This document shows, one piece after another, positions 32,577 through 40,474 of a DNA stretch of 43,830 bases (the stretch's first letter is position 1; each line of letters starts with the position of its first letter). Location of the stretch: the NCBI GenBank assembly GCA_035581425.1, contig DATJVP010000096.1, positions 1 to 43,830 on the forward strand. The letters run 5' to 3'. Made by a program: the position numbers and the translations under genes. This stretch comes from DASZHJ01 sp035581425. GTDB lineage: Bacteria; Pseudomonadota; Alphaproteobacteria; ATCC43930; CGMCC-115725. The notes below the pieces were generated by a model. It ran no database searches. It saw nothing but the letters and a program-made list of their open reading frames with translations, and was not told the DNA's origin.

Positions 32577-33632
32577 ATGAAATCTGGAGCAATCGGGCTG
32601 GCCGCGCTTGCGGTCGCAATGGCGCTCGGCGCTGCCGAGCCCGGCCGCGCCGCGATGCCGGCACCTACGACGATCACTCCGGAACTGGTGAAAGCAGCGA
32701 CGGCAGAGGGCAAAGTTGTCTTCTACACCTCCGTCGAGCTCAAGCTCGGCGAGGACCTAGCCAAGCTCTTCCAGGAGAAATATCCGGGGATCTCCGTCCA
32801 GGTCGAGCGGACCGGCTCCGAGCGCGTCTTCCAGAGGATCGGGCAGGAATACGCCGCCAGCATCCACACGGTCGATGTCGTCAACAGCTCCGACGCCTCG
32901 CATTTCCTCTATTGGAAGGAGCACGGCATGCTCGCGCCCTTCCTCGCCGCGGATATGGCGACCGAGTATCCTCCGAACGCCTTCGATCCCGACGGGAGCT
33001 TCGGCTCCTGGCGCGTGACGCTCAGCCCCTTCGCCTACAACACCAAGCTCGTAAAAGAGGAGGAGGCGCCCAAGAGCTTCAAGGACCTCCTCGACCCCAA
33101 ATGGAAGGGCCGGCTCGTGAAGGCGAGCCCGAATTACAGCGGCACCATCATGACCAGCACCTATGAGACGCTGCAGGCGCTCGGGGGCTGGGACTTCTTC
33201 GAGAAGCTCGCGCAGCAGGACGTGTTGCAGGTGCAATCCGCGACTGAGCCGCCGCGCAAGGTCGCGACGGGCGAGCGTGACGTAATGATCGATGGCTCCG
33301 AATACTTCGTCTACGCGCTGATGGACCAGGGCAACCCGCTCAAGATCGTCTATCCCGCCGAGGGCGTCCCCATGATCACCTCGCCGGCGGCGATCCTGAA
33401 GGATGCCCCGCATCCCAATGCCGCGCGGCTCTTCTATGCCTTCATCTTCTCGGCACCGGTGCAGCAGGTGATGGTGGAGAAGGGCGGCACGCGCTCGCTC
33501 GACAAAGAGGTCAAGGACCGGCCGGATCACGTTCCGCTCGCGAGCCTCAAGCTCTGGCCCGAGGACCCCAAGGCGATGGAGGCCAAGGCGGACGAGATCA
33601 AGAAGAAATATCGCCAGCTCTTCGGGGGCTGA
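32577..33632 (+). CDS. Periplasmic substrate-binding protein of the ABC importer
   Basis: 351 residues. Sec signal peptide (about 1-26, ending GRAA), then a type 2 binding-protein fold of the SBP_bac_6/Fe(III)-like group: VVFYTSVELKLGEDLAKLFQ, YPGISVQVERTGSERVF, KSFKDLLDPKWKGRL. In iron-binding FbpA two adjacent tyrosines hold the metal; the equivalent place here reads DGSEYFVYALM, so the double tyrosine is absent. This argues against free iron and for an organic ligand, though not decisively. It lies between the ATPase and permease genes. Confidence 0.87.
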   Translation: MKSGAIGLAALAVAMALGAAEPGRAAMPAPTTITPELVKAATAEGKVVFYTSVELKLGEDLAKLFQEKYPGISVQVERTGSERVFQRIGQEYAASIHTVDVVNSSDASHFLYWKEHGMLAPFLAADMATEYPPNAFDPDGSFGSWRVTLSPFAYNTKLVKEEEAPKSFKDLLDPKWKGRLVKASPNYSGTIMTSTYETLQALGGWDFFEKLAQQDVLQVQSATEPPRKVATGERDVMIDGSEYFVYALMDQGNPLKIVYPAEGVPMITSPAAILKDAPHPNAARLFYAFIFSAPVQQVMVEKGGTRSLDKEVKDRPDHVPLASLKLWPEDPKAMEAKADEIKKKYRQLFGG

Positions 33633-33655
33633 GGCAGGGACGGACGTAGCACGCG

Positions 33656-35356
33656 ATGGATCTTCGGCGCCTCGAGCTCGCGGTCCCGATCCTGGGGGTC
33701 GCCGCTGTCCTACTGGCGGGGCTGATAGGGCTGCCGCTCGGCTGGCTATTCCGCGTAAGTCTTACCGATGTGGGCGGCCATCTCACCTGGGCCAATTTCG
33801 CAGCGCTCTTCGAGGACCCGGAGCTGCTGCAGCCGCTGCTGCTGAGCCTCGGCGTCGCCTTTGCGGTGGCACTTGCTTGCGCCGTCGTCGCCGGGCCGCT
33901 CGCCTGGCTTGTGGCGCGCAGCGACCTCCCCTGGAAACGCGCAATCCGGCTCCTGGTGCTCACCTCCTTCGTGACGCCACCGTTCCTCGGTGCCATCGCC
34001 TGGGAGATTCTGGCGGCGCCCAACAGCGGGCTCCTCAATCAGGCCTATCGCCTGATCTTCGGCCTGCCGCGCTCCGCGCACGCCTTCAACATCTACTCTG
34101 TCGGCGGGCTCGTGTTCGTGATCGCGACCTACACCTTTCCCTATGTCTTCATCCTCGTCGCAAACGGCCTCGAGCGTATTCCGCGCGAGCTCGAGGAGGC
34201 CTCCTCGATCCTCGGCGCGACGCGGCCGCGGACGGCGCTCCGGGTGACAGTGCCGCTCGCGCTCCCGGCACTCCTCGCGGGAACGTTGGTCGCCTTTCTC
34301 GAGGCCATGAACAATTTTGGCGCACCCGCGATCATCGCGATCCCCGCGGGCCTGCAGACCATCACCACAAAGATCTGGACGCTCTTCCAATTCCCGCCCC
34401 AACCGGGGCTCGCGGCCGCGGCGGCGGTGCCGCTTCTGGCGGTCACGGTTCTCCTCCTGCAGGTACAACAGCGCCTGCTAGGGCGACGAGGCTACGCGGT
34501 CGTCGGGGGGAAGGCAGGGCAGCCCGATGTCGTGCCGCTGGGACGATGGCGGATTCCGGCGTTGCTGTTCGCGCTTGCGATCGTCACGGTCTCCGTTCTC
34601 ATGCCCTATGCGGCACTGGTGCTGAGCGCCTTCTCGCGCACGCTCTCCATCACGCTCTCGCCGGCCAATCTGACGATCCAGCACTTCATCTTCGTGTTCG
34701 CGGAGCTCTCGGGCACCAAGGAGGCGCTCTCGAACTCGCTGATCCTCGGAGTGACGACCGCGACTGCGGGAACGCTCCTCACCCTCGTCATCGCCTACGT
34801 CGTTACGCGCCGCGCGCTGCCGCTCTGGCGCTGGCTCGGCTATCTCGCGACGGCACCCATCGCCATCCCCAGCATCGTCCTTGGCGTCGGGCTTTTCTTC
34901 GCTTATACCCATCCGCCATTCGCGCTCTATGGGACGCTCGCCATCCTTTTCCTCGCCTTTCTCACGATTGAATTGCCGATCGGCTACCAGCAGTTCCAGG
35001 CGGCGTTTCGCGCCGTCCACGTGGACCTCGAGGAGGCGGGCCGGATCCTCGGGGCAGGCCGGCTGCGCACGCTCAGCGACATCACGGCGCCACTCCTTTG
35101 GACCGCAGTCGTCAGCACCTGGTGCCTCGTCTTCGTGGCCTCGATCCGCGAGCTCTCTGCTGCCATACTGCTCTTCACGGTCGACACCAAGGTGCTGTCG
35201 GTGCTGATCTACGATCTCAACGAGAGCGGCGATCCCGGCGCGATCGCGGTCGTGGGACTGCTCATGCTGCTGATCACCTTCGCGGTGATCGGAATTGCCT
35301 ATCGCTTGCCGCGGGCGGGCCAGCGGTCGCGCACCGCCGTCGCAGAGGAGGGATGA
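33656..35356 (+). CDS. ABC transporter permease, two fused membrane modules (FbpB-like)
   Basis: 566 residues, about twelve membrane helices: two six-helix BPD_transp_1 modules joined near residue 280-300. Each has the EAA loop that docks on the ATPase: ELEEASSILGATRPRTALRV in the first and DLEEAGRILGAGRLRTLSDI in the second. One polypeptide thus supplies both halves of the channel, as in FbpB. The ATG opens 23 bases after the binding protein gene, and the TGA overlaps the CoA-transferase ATG, which ties that enzyme to the transport operon. Confidence 0.93.
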   Translation: MDLRRLELAVPILGVAAVLLAGLIGLPLGWLFRVSLTDVGGHLTWANFAALFEDPELLQPLLLSLGVAFAVALACAVVAGPLAWLVARSDLPWKRAIRLLVLTSFVTPPFLGAIAWEILAAPNSGLLNQAYRLIFGLPRSAHAFNIYSVGGLVFVIATYTFPYVFILVANGLERIPRELEEASSILGATRPRTALRVTVPLALPALLAGTLVAFLEAMNNFGAPAIIAIPAGLQTITTKIWTLFQFPPQPGLAAAAAVPLLAVTVLLLQVQQRLLGRRGYAVVGGKAGQPDVVPLGRWRIPALLFALAIVTVSVLMPYAALVLSAFSRTLSITLSPANLTIQHFIFVFAELSGTKEALSNSLILGVTTATAGTLLTLVIAYVVTRRALPLWRWLGYLATAPIAIPSIVLGVGLFFAYTHPPFALYGTLAILFLAFLTIELPIGYQQFQAAFRAVHVDLEEAGRILGAGRLRTLSDITAPLLWTAVVSTWCLVFVASIRELSAAILLFTVDTKVLSVLIYDLNESGDPGAIAVVGLLMLLITFAVIGIAYRLPRAGQRSRTAVAEEG

Positions 35357-36543
35357 TGCCGTTCAAGCCAGCATCCGACGCTCTCAAGCGTTTCACCGTG
35401 ATCGATCTCACGCGCGTGCGGGCCGGGCCCACCTGCGTCCGCCAGCTCGCGGATTGGGGCGCCAACGTCATCAAGGTCGAGATGCCCGACACCGGCGGGG
35501 AGAGCATGGGCGGTCCGCGCGACGGCTCGGACTTCCTCAACCTCCACCGCAACAAGCGCAGCGTGACCCTCGATCTCAAGAAGCCCGAGGCGGTCGCGAT
35601 CCTGAAGCGCTTGGTCGAGCGCGCGGACGTACTGGTGGAAAATTACCGTCCCGATGTGAAGTTCCGTCTCGGCATCGACTACGAGACGCTGCGCAAGGTG
35701 AACAAGCGGCTGGTTTACGGCTCGATCTCCGGCTTCGGCCAGGACGGGCCTTATGCCGATCGTCCCGGCTTCGACCAGGTGGCGCAGGGCATGGGCGGGT
35801 TGATGTCGATCACCGGCCTGCCGGGGCAGGGGCCGGTGCGCGTGGGCATCCCGATCGCGGACCTGACCGCCGGGATCTTCTGTGCCATGGGCATCCTGGT
35901 GGCGCTCTTGGAGCGGGAGGTTTCCGGCGAAGGCCAATGGGTGCAGAGCTCGCTGCTTTCGGCCGAGACCTTCATGCTGGATTTCCAGGCCGCGCGCTGG
36001 CTCGTCGATGGCGAGGTGCCGAAGCAGGCCGGCAACAATCATCCCACGAGCATCCCCACGGGCGTCTTCCCCACGACCGACGGCCATATCAACATCGCCG
36101 CCTCCGGGGGTCACATCTGGAATCGCTTCTGCGAGGCCGTCGAGGCGCCGCAGTTCCTCTCGAACCCCGCCTACGCGACGGCGCAGCTCCGCTCCAAGAA
36201 CCGCGACCGGCTCAACGCGGAGATCGCGGAGATCACGCGCACGCGCAGCAGCGCTCAATGGGTCGACCGCTTCAATCGGATCGGCGTGCCCTGCGGGCCG
36301 ATCTACGCCATGAACGAGGTTTTCGAGGACCCCCAGGTCAAGCACCTCGAGCTCGTCGAGCGGCTGGAGACGAAGCTCCGCGGGCCAATTCACCTGCAGG
36401 GACAGCCGATGAAATTGAGCCGCACGCCGAGCCACCTTGTGGTGGAGCCGCCGGACGTAGGCCAGCACACGGACGAGATTCTCGGCGAACTCGGCTATGG
36501 CGCCGCGGAGATCAAAGGATTTCGGGAGCGCGGCGTCCTCTGA
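35353..36543 (+). CDS. Class III (CaiB/BaiF) CoA-transferase
   Basis: 396 residues. Moves CoA between carboxylic acids. N-terminal block VIDLTRVRAGPTCVRQLADWGA, then KRSVTLDLKKPE and VLVENYRP, GFDQVAQGMGGLMSITG, and the catalytic aspartate D170 in IPIADLTAG that carries the anhydride/thioester intermediate. The pair DGHINIAASGGHIWNRFC and GIPCGP-like VPCGPIYAMNE complete the family. Start is one of two ATGs at 35353 and 35356 behind GAGGAGGG. It overlaps the permease stop and precedes a crotonase-fold gene by 11 bases; the acid substrate may be what the transporter brings in. Confidence 0.9.
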   Translation: MMPFKPASDALKRFTVIDLTRVRAGPTCVRQLADWGANVIKVEMPDTGGESMGGPRDGSDFLNLHRNKRSVTLDLKKPEAVAILKRLVERADVLVENYRPDVKFRLGIDYETLRKVNKRLVYGSISGFGQDGPYADRPGFDQVAQGMGGLMSITGLPGQGPVRVGIPIADLTAGIFCAMGILVALLEREVSGEGQWVQSSLLSAETFMLDFQAARWLVDGEVPKQAGNNHPTSIPTGVFPTTDGHINIAASGGHIWNRFCEAVEAPQFLSNPAYATAQLRSKNRDRLNAEIAEITRTRSSAQWVDRFNRIGVPCGPIYAMNEVFEDPQVKHLELVERLETKLRGPIHLQGQPMKLSRTPSHLVVEPPDVGQHTDEILGELGYGAAEIKGFRERGVL

Positions 36544-36554
36544 CACGCGCGGAG

Positions 36555-37367
36555 ATGGATCAAGCAACGGAGCTCGCGATGATTTCGGACAAGATGCTCA
36601 TGAGCAAGGATGGCCCGGTCGGCCGCATGGTCTTCAACAACCCCGCGCGCTTAAACGCGGTCTCGCTGGAGATGTGGCAGGCGGCCGAGACGATTCTGGA
36701 GGATTTCGCCAAGGACCCCGCGATCCGCGTGGTCGTGGTCTCCGGCGCGGGCGGCAAGGCCTTCGTCGCCGGCGCGGACATCTCGAAGTTCGAGAGCGAG
36801 CGTGCGAGCGAAGAGGCGGTGAAGCACTACAACGCCACCACCGAGCGAGTGAATGCGAAACTGCAGACCCTGCCCATGCCGGTGATCGCGATGATCCAGG
36901 GCTATTGCATCGGCGGAGGCGTGGGCCTCGCGATCGGCTGCGACATCCGCATCTGCTCCGAGAACTCGCGCTTCGGCATCCCCGCGGCGAAGCTCGGCCT
37001 CGGCTACGGCTACAAGGGTATCCGCAAGCTCATGGACCTCGTGGGTCCCTCGCGCGCGAAGGAGATCTTCTTCACCGCAAAGCAATTCACGGCGCAGCAG
37101 GCGCTCATCATGGGTCTCGTGAACCAGGTGGTGCCGGAGGGCGAGCTCGAGGCGACGGTGGAGGACTACGCGAAGACCATCGCCGCGAACGCGCCGATGA
37201 CGATCGCGGCGGTGAAGCAGACCGTGATCGAGCTGCAGAAGGACCCCGGGGAGCGCGACCTCGCGCGCTCCGAGCGCATGGTCACCGCGTGCTTTGCGAG
37301 CGAGGATTACATCGAGGGCCGCCGCGCCTTCAATGAAAAGCGTAAGCCCGCGTTCAAGGGGCGCTGA
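36555..37367 (+). CDS. Crotonase-fold protein lacking both hydratase glutamates
   Basis: 270 residues, enoyl-CoA hydratase/isomerase superfamily. The oxyanion-hole segments AFVAGADISKF (about 70-80) and IQGYCIGGGVGLAIGCDIRI (about 114-133) are intact, so CoA-thioester binding is likely. The two glutamates of hydratases (E144 and E164 of rat crotonase) are G124 and A144 here. Simple hydration is thus unlikely; an isomerase, decarboxylase or hydrolase is possible. Members with FGIPAAKLGLGYGY are common but mostly uncharacterised. Start is ATG 36555, alternative ATG 36579. It directly follows the CoA-transferase. Confidence 0.88.
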   Translation: MDQATELAMISDKMLMSKDGPVGRMVFNNPARLNAVSLEMWQAAETILEDFAKDPAIRVVVVSGAGGKAFVAGADISKFESERASEEAVKHYNATTERVNAKLQTLPMPVIAMIQGYCIGGGVGLAIGCDIRICSENSRFGIPAAKLGLGYGYKGIRKLMDLVGPSRAKEIFFTAKQFTAQQALIMGLVNQVVPEGELEATVEDYAKTIAANAPMTIAAVKQTVIELQKDPGERDLARSERMVTACFASEDYIEGRRAFNEKRKPAFKGR

Positions 37368-37372
37368 CGATA

Positions 37373-37927
37373 GTGGCTGCCGGCTTTCGCCTGCTCGGCC
37401 TTTTCGGCCTCCTGCTTGCGCTGTCGAGCTGCCTCGGAAGCAGCGAGGAGATTTTCGCCGCCGACCAGGCGGTCAACGTGCCCGGCGTCGAGGGCGACTA
37501 CGTGCAGCAGGGCGGAGGCTCCGGAGATACCCTGCGCCTCGAGCGCATCTCCGGCAGCCCCGACTATGCCTTCTTCGATCCGAAGAACCCCGATCAAGAC
37601 CGGATGCGTCTGCGCGCGGTATCCGCAGGCGCCGACATGTATCTCCTGCAAATCCGTGACGACACCTGGCCGGCGGGCCGCTACTGGCACGTGCTCGTGA
37701 GGGTCGAGCGCGCTAACAACGCCGTCGCCCGCATCGTCCTGCTATTTCCGGGCGAAGCTGCCTTGAACACGCTCGCGGCGCAAAGCGGGATCACGTTCGG
37801 GCCGCCCGGCCCGAGCGACACCTACGGCCCCAATACGATGCAGGGATCGCGCGAAGCCATCGCAGCATTTCTCAAGAAGATCCCGACCTTGCCGTTGCAG
37901 GAGATCGGCACCTACGCGAAGAGCTGA
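37373..37927 (+). CDS. Predicted lipoprotein, unknown family
   Basis: 184 residues, GTG start five bases after the crotonase stop. Lipoprotein signal GLFGLLLALSSC, with Cys22 as the lipidated residue. The mature part begins with a flexible Ser/Glu stretch and continues as mixed beta strands (GDTLRLERIS, DRMRLRAVSAGADMYLLQIRDD, WHVLVRVERANNAVARIVLLFPGE), ending with a short helix AIAAFLKKIPTLPL. No motif I recognise. Last gene of the transporter run and possibly unrelated to transport; it converges on the rhodanese gene with eight bases between. Confidence 0.75.
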   Translation: MAAGFRLLGLFGLLLALSSCLGSSEEIFAADQAVNVPGVEGDYVQQGGGSGDTLRLERISGSPDYAFFDPKNPDQDRMRLRAVSAGADMYLLQIRDDTWPAGRYWHVLVRVERANNAVARIVLLFPGEAALNTLAAQSGITFGPPGPSDTYGPNTMQGSREAIAAFLKKIPTLPLQEIGTYAKS

Positions 37928-37935
37928 CGGGGGCC

Positions 37936-40113
37936 TCAGACCAAAATCCGGAACCGGGCATCCCCGTCGCGCTCGATTTGGCGGACGAGATCCACCTCCC
38001 AGCTCAGGTACTCTTTCATGGCGGCTTCCGTGTCCTGTACGCGGTCGTACGGGCGATACCACACGTCTTCGGCCCGATCCGCCATGCGGTCGGTACCGGG
38101 CACGAGCGGAAGCCCCGCCGCGCGCCAAGCCCCGGTGCCGCCCGCGAGCACGCGCACGGGCGCCGCGGTTAGTCCCGCCAAATCCTGCGCCGCAAGCGCC
38201 GCAAGCGCGCCATCGGGAGAGGTCGTGACGATCTCCTTGTGCGCCGGAAGTTTTGGCAAGCCCGCGGCGAGGCGCGAGCGGATCGCCCACCAAGCGCCCA
38301 TGATATGCCCGTCGCGATATTGCAGGCTCGTCGCGAAATCGAGGAGAAGCGTCTCGCCGCCCGCGAGCAGCGCCTGCAATCCCTTGGGCTCTATCGTCTG
38401 TGCGGGTACGGCTCGCGTCGCGAGCACCTCACGCGGCGCGGGGCCGCGCTCGAGCTCTAGGGCGGAGAGTGCGTCGGGCATCGCATAGACCTCGTCCCAG
38501 CCCATCTGCAGGAGCCAGGACGCCGTCATAAGCGCGCGCACTCCGTCGTCGTCGAGGAGCACGAGACGTGCATTGCGCGTCCCGACATAAGTGTCCGTTG
38601 CCTGCACGAGCTGGCCTCCCGGTGCGGACCGCGCACCTTTGGGATGCGCCGCGAGAAATTCCTCGGGGCTCCGGACATCCAGGAGGTAGAGGCTCCGGCG
38701 TTCACGCTCGGCCTCGAAGCGCGCGAGCGCCGTGCGGTCGATGACGCGTACACCCGCTCGCGCGGCCACGCGCTCGGCTGCTGCACGCGCCTTCGCCAGT
38801 CCCTGGGGCGACGGGGGAGGCGGGAGGCGCCCAGCACCGCGCTCGATCTTGAGCCCCGCGAGATGCCAACCCATAGTGCCGTTTCTGAGCGCCACGACCG
38901 GGTTCGGGATTCCTGCATTGATCAGCGATTGCGCGCCGATGATGCTGCGCGTGCGCCCCGCGCAATTGACGACGACGAGTGTATCCGGCGAGGGCGCCAC
39001 GTCGTGGACGGAGCGCACCAGCTCGGCCCCGGGACAATCGATGCCGCCGGGAATGCTCATGTTGCGGTATTCCTCGATCGGACGACTGTCGAGGATGACG
39101 AGCTTCTCGCCGGCGTCGACCTTCGCCTTGAGCTCTGCGGCGCTCAGATTGGGCGTCCCCGCTTTATGCTCGATGAACTCGCCGAAGGCCTTGCTCGGTA
39201 CGTTGACGCCGGAGAAGAGCTCGAAGCCTGCCTCCTTCCAGGCGGGAACGCCGCCTGTGAGTACCGCGAGATTGCGGTATCCCGCGGGGTTCATCAAAGC
39301 CGCCGCGCGATCCGCGAGGCCGTCCCCGTCGTCGACCAGAACGATGCGTGCTGAGCGACGCGGCACCAGTGCTGCCAAGCTCAGCTCGAGGCGACTCAGG
39401 GCCAAGGGAACGGCGAAGAGGAGATGGCTTCGCGAGAACACACCCTCCTCGCGCACGTCGAGTAGCGCGAGCTCGCCGCCGTCGCGCAGCATCGCCTTGA
39501 GCTCGCGCGCGGGAACGCGCGGCGCCGCGACCTCGGGCTTCGCGCCGTAGACGCCGTAGGCTCCGCCCTCAGGTCCTTCGAAACCGATCCGCTTCGGAAG
39601 GTGTTCCAGGCTCGTGCCGTAGAAAGCGAGATGGAGCGCGGGTGCGCTTCCCGTCGCCTCGATGGTGTGGAAATCCTCGGGCATGAGCGCGATGGCGTTT
39701 CCCCGACGCAGCGCGACGTCGCTGGTTTTGCGCAGCCGCCCGCTGCCGGGCGTCCCGCCGTCGTCTATACGCTCGAAGTGGAGGTTCCGCTCGTCGCCGA
39801 TGACGCCGCTGTAGACGGCCCAGGTGGTGTGATTGTGTGGTGGCGGCGCCGTTCCGGGCAGGCTGGCGGACGCGTAGAGCGCGAAATGTCGGTCGAGGTC
39901 CTCGGAGAGCCGAAATAGTGCCGTGCTCTTGCCCACGGGAATCGGGAAATGCTCGGCGGGGAATAGATCCGCCTGCGCTGCAAGCCCGATCGCCACGCTC
40001 TTGATCCGCTCGAGCATTTCGCGCGTCACTGTGCCGCCGGCGACAATGCTTCTGACTTCCGCAATCGCCGCCGTCACGGCGGATGCGCGTCGGTCCATCA
40101 GCGATACGCTCAT
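37936..40113 (-). CDS. Cupin plus four rhodanese domains, one with active cysteine
   Basis: 725 residues. Domain order: cupin related to cysteine dioxygenase (about 60-170; metal residues H93 and H95 in PPPHNHTTWAV, H149), then rhodanese-like domains at about 198-300, 322-425, 455-555 and 575-672, and a conserved tail (about 680-725, VWYRPYD). Only the second rhodanese has the catalytic cysteine, C384 in VVNCAGRTRS; the others have Asp261, Asp521 and Ser632 at that place. No signal peptide. A thiol dioxygenase coupled to sulfur transfer is a fair hypothesis. GGGGGAG precedes the ATG and a good promoter lies upstream. Confidence 0.87.
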   Translation of the reverse strand: MSVSLMDRRASAVTAAIAEVRSIVAGGTVTREMLERIKSVAIGLAAQADLFPAEHFPIPVGKSTALFRLSEDLDRHFALYASASLPGTAPPPHNHTTWAVYSGVIGDERNLHFERIDDGGTPGSGRLRKTSDVALRRGNAIALMPEDFHTIEATGSAPALHLAFYGTSLEHLPKRIGFEGPEGGAYGVYGAKPEVAAPRVPARELKAMLRDGGELALLDVREEGVFSRSHLLFAVPLALSRLELSLAALVPRRSARIVLVDDGDGLADRAAALMNPAGYRNLAVLTGGVPAWKEAGFELFSGVNVPSKAFGEFIEHKAGTPNLSAAELKAKVDAGEKLVILDSRPIEEYRNMSIPGGIDCPGAELVRSVHDVAPSPDTLVVVNCAGRTRSIIGAQSLINAGIPNPVVALRNGTMGWHLAGLKIERGAGRLPPPPSPQGLAKARAAAERVAARAGVRVIDRTALARFEAERERRSLYLLDVRSPEEFLAAHPKGARSAPGGQLVQATDTYVGTRNARLVLLDDDGVRALMTASWLLQMGWDEVYAMPDALSALELERGPAPREVLATRAVPAQTIEPKGLQALLAGGETLLLDFATSLQYRDGHIMGAWWAIRSRLAAGLPKLPAHKEIVTTSPDGALAALAAQDLAGLTAAPVRVLAGGTGAWRAAGLPLVPGTDRMADRAEDVWYRPYDRVQDTEAAMKEYLSWEVDLVRQIERDGDARFRILV

Positions 40114-40137
40114 CGTCTCCCCCGATCTTTTGGGGCC

Positions 40138-40165
40138 AGTATAGCGAGCACTTCCGAGGCCGCAA
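40138..40165 (-). promoter_or_regulatory. Promoter of the cupin-rhodanese gene
   Basis: Minus strand TTGCGG (40165-40160), a 16-base spacer and TATACT (40143-40138), five of six. It gives a leader of about 20 bases and has the same layout as the promoter at 21329-21356. Confidence 0.6.
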
Positions 40166-40204
40166 AACGCTGTGCGAGGCGCAGAATTCCGCGACCCCAC
40201 GAGA

Positions 40205-40218
40205 TTAAATTCATTTAA
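40205..40218. promoter_or_regulatory. A/T palindrome TTAAATTCATTTAA
   Basis: Perfect six-base arms TTAAAT and ATTTAA around TC, in otherwise G/C-rich DNA, 40 bases upstream of the rhodanese -35. It could be an operator. It resembles a CtrA site (TTAA-N7-TTAA) but the spacing is six, not seven. Confidence 0.4.
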
Positions 40219-40315
40219 GTTGAGCGATTTGGAGTGGGCGGGCCTAATGCTCGAAGGCGGCTCGTCCGCCCCGTCCGCTGAACCCCCTTGGCGGGCGGAG
40301 ACCTCCTGGGTCTTC

Positions 40316-40399
40316 CCCCGCCTGCGTGTCTTCCCTCCAAAGCCGCAGGCGGGGTCCTAGCCGAATATCAATCCCTCTCGAACGCCCGCCCCGCCTGCG
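40316..40399. repeat. CCCCGCCTGCG repeat, three copies, in the 40114-40474 gap
   Basis: CCCCGCCTGCG occurs at 40316-40326 and 40389-40399, and inverted at 40344-40354; the first and inverted copies form an 11-pair hairpin with a 17-base loop. A weaker stem TCCGCCC/GGGCGGA lies just upstream (40265-40299). The 361-base gap between the rhodanese and OYE genes holds this, the A/T palindrome and the rhodanese promoter, and no gene. Confidence 0.5.
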
Positions 40400-40474
40400 G
40401 CGAAGGCGTATCCATCTCGCGCGCCGATGCACTAGAGTGGCGCGCCGTTCAATGAGGGGGATCCCGAGAGCGCC

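Noticed and set aside
40205..40218. CtrA binding site
   Set aside because: TTAA pairs are six bases apart, not seven, and no cell-cycle gene is adjacent.
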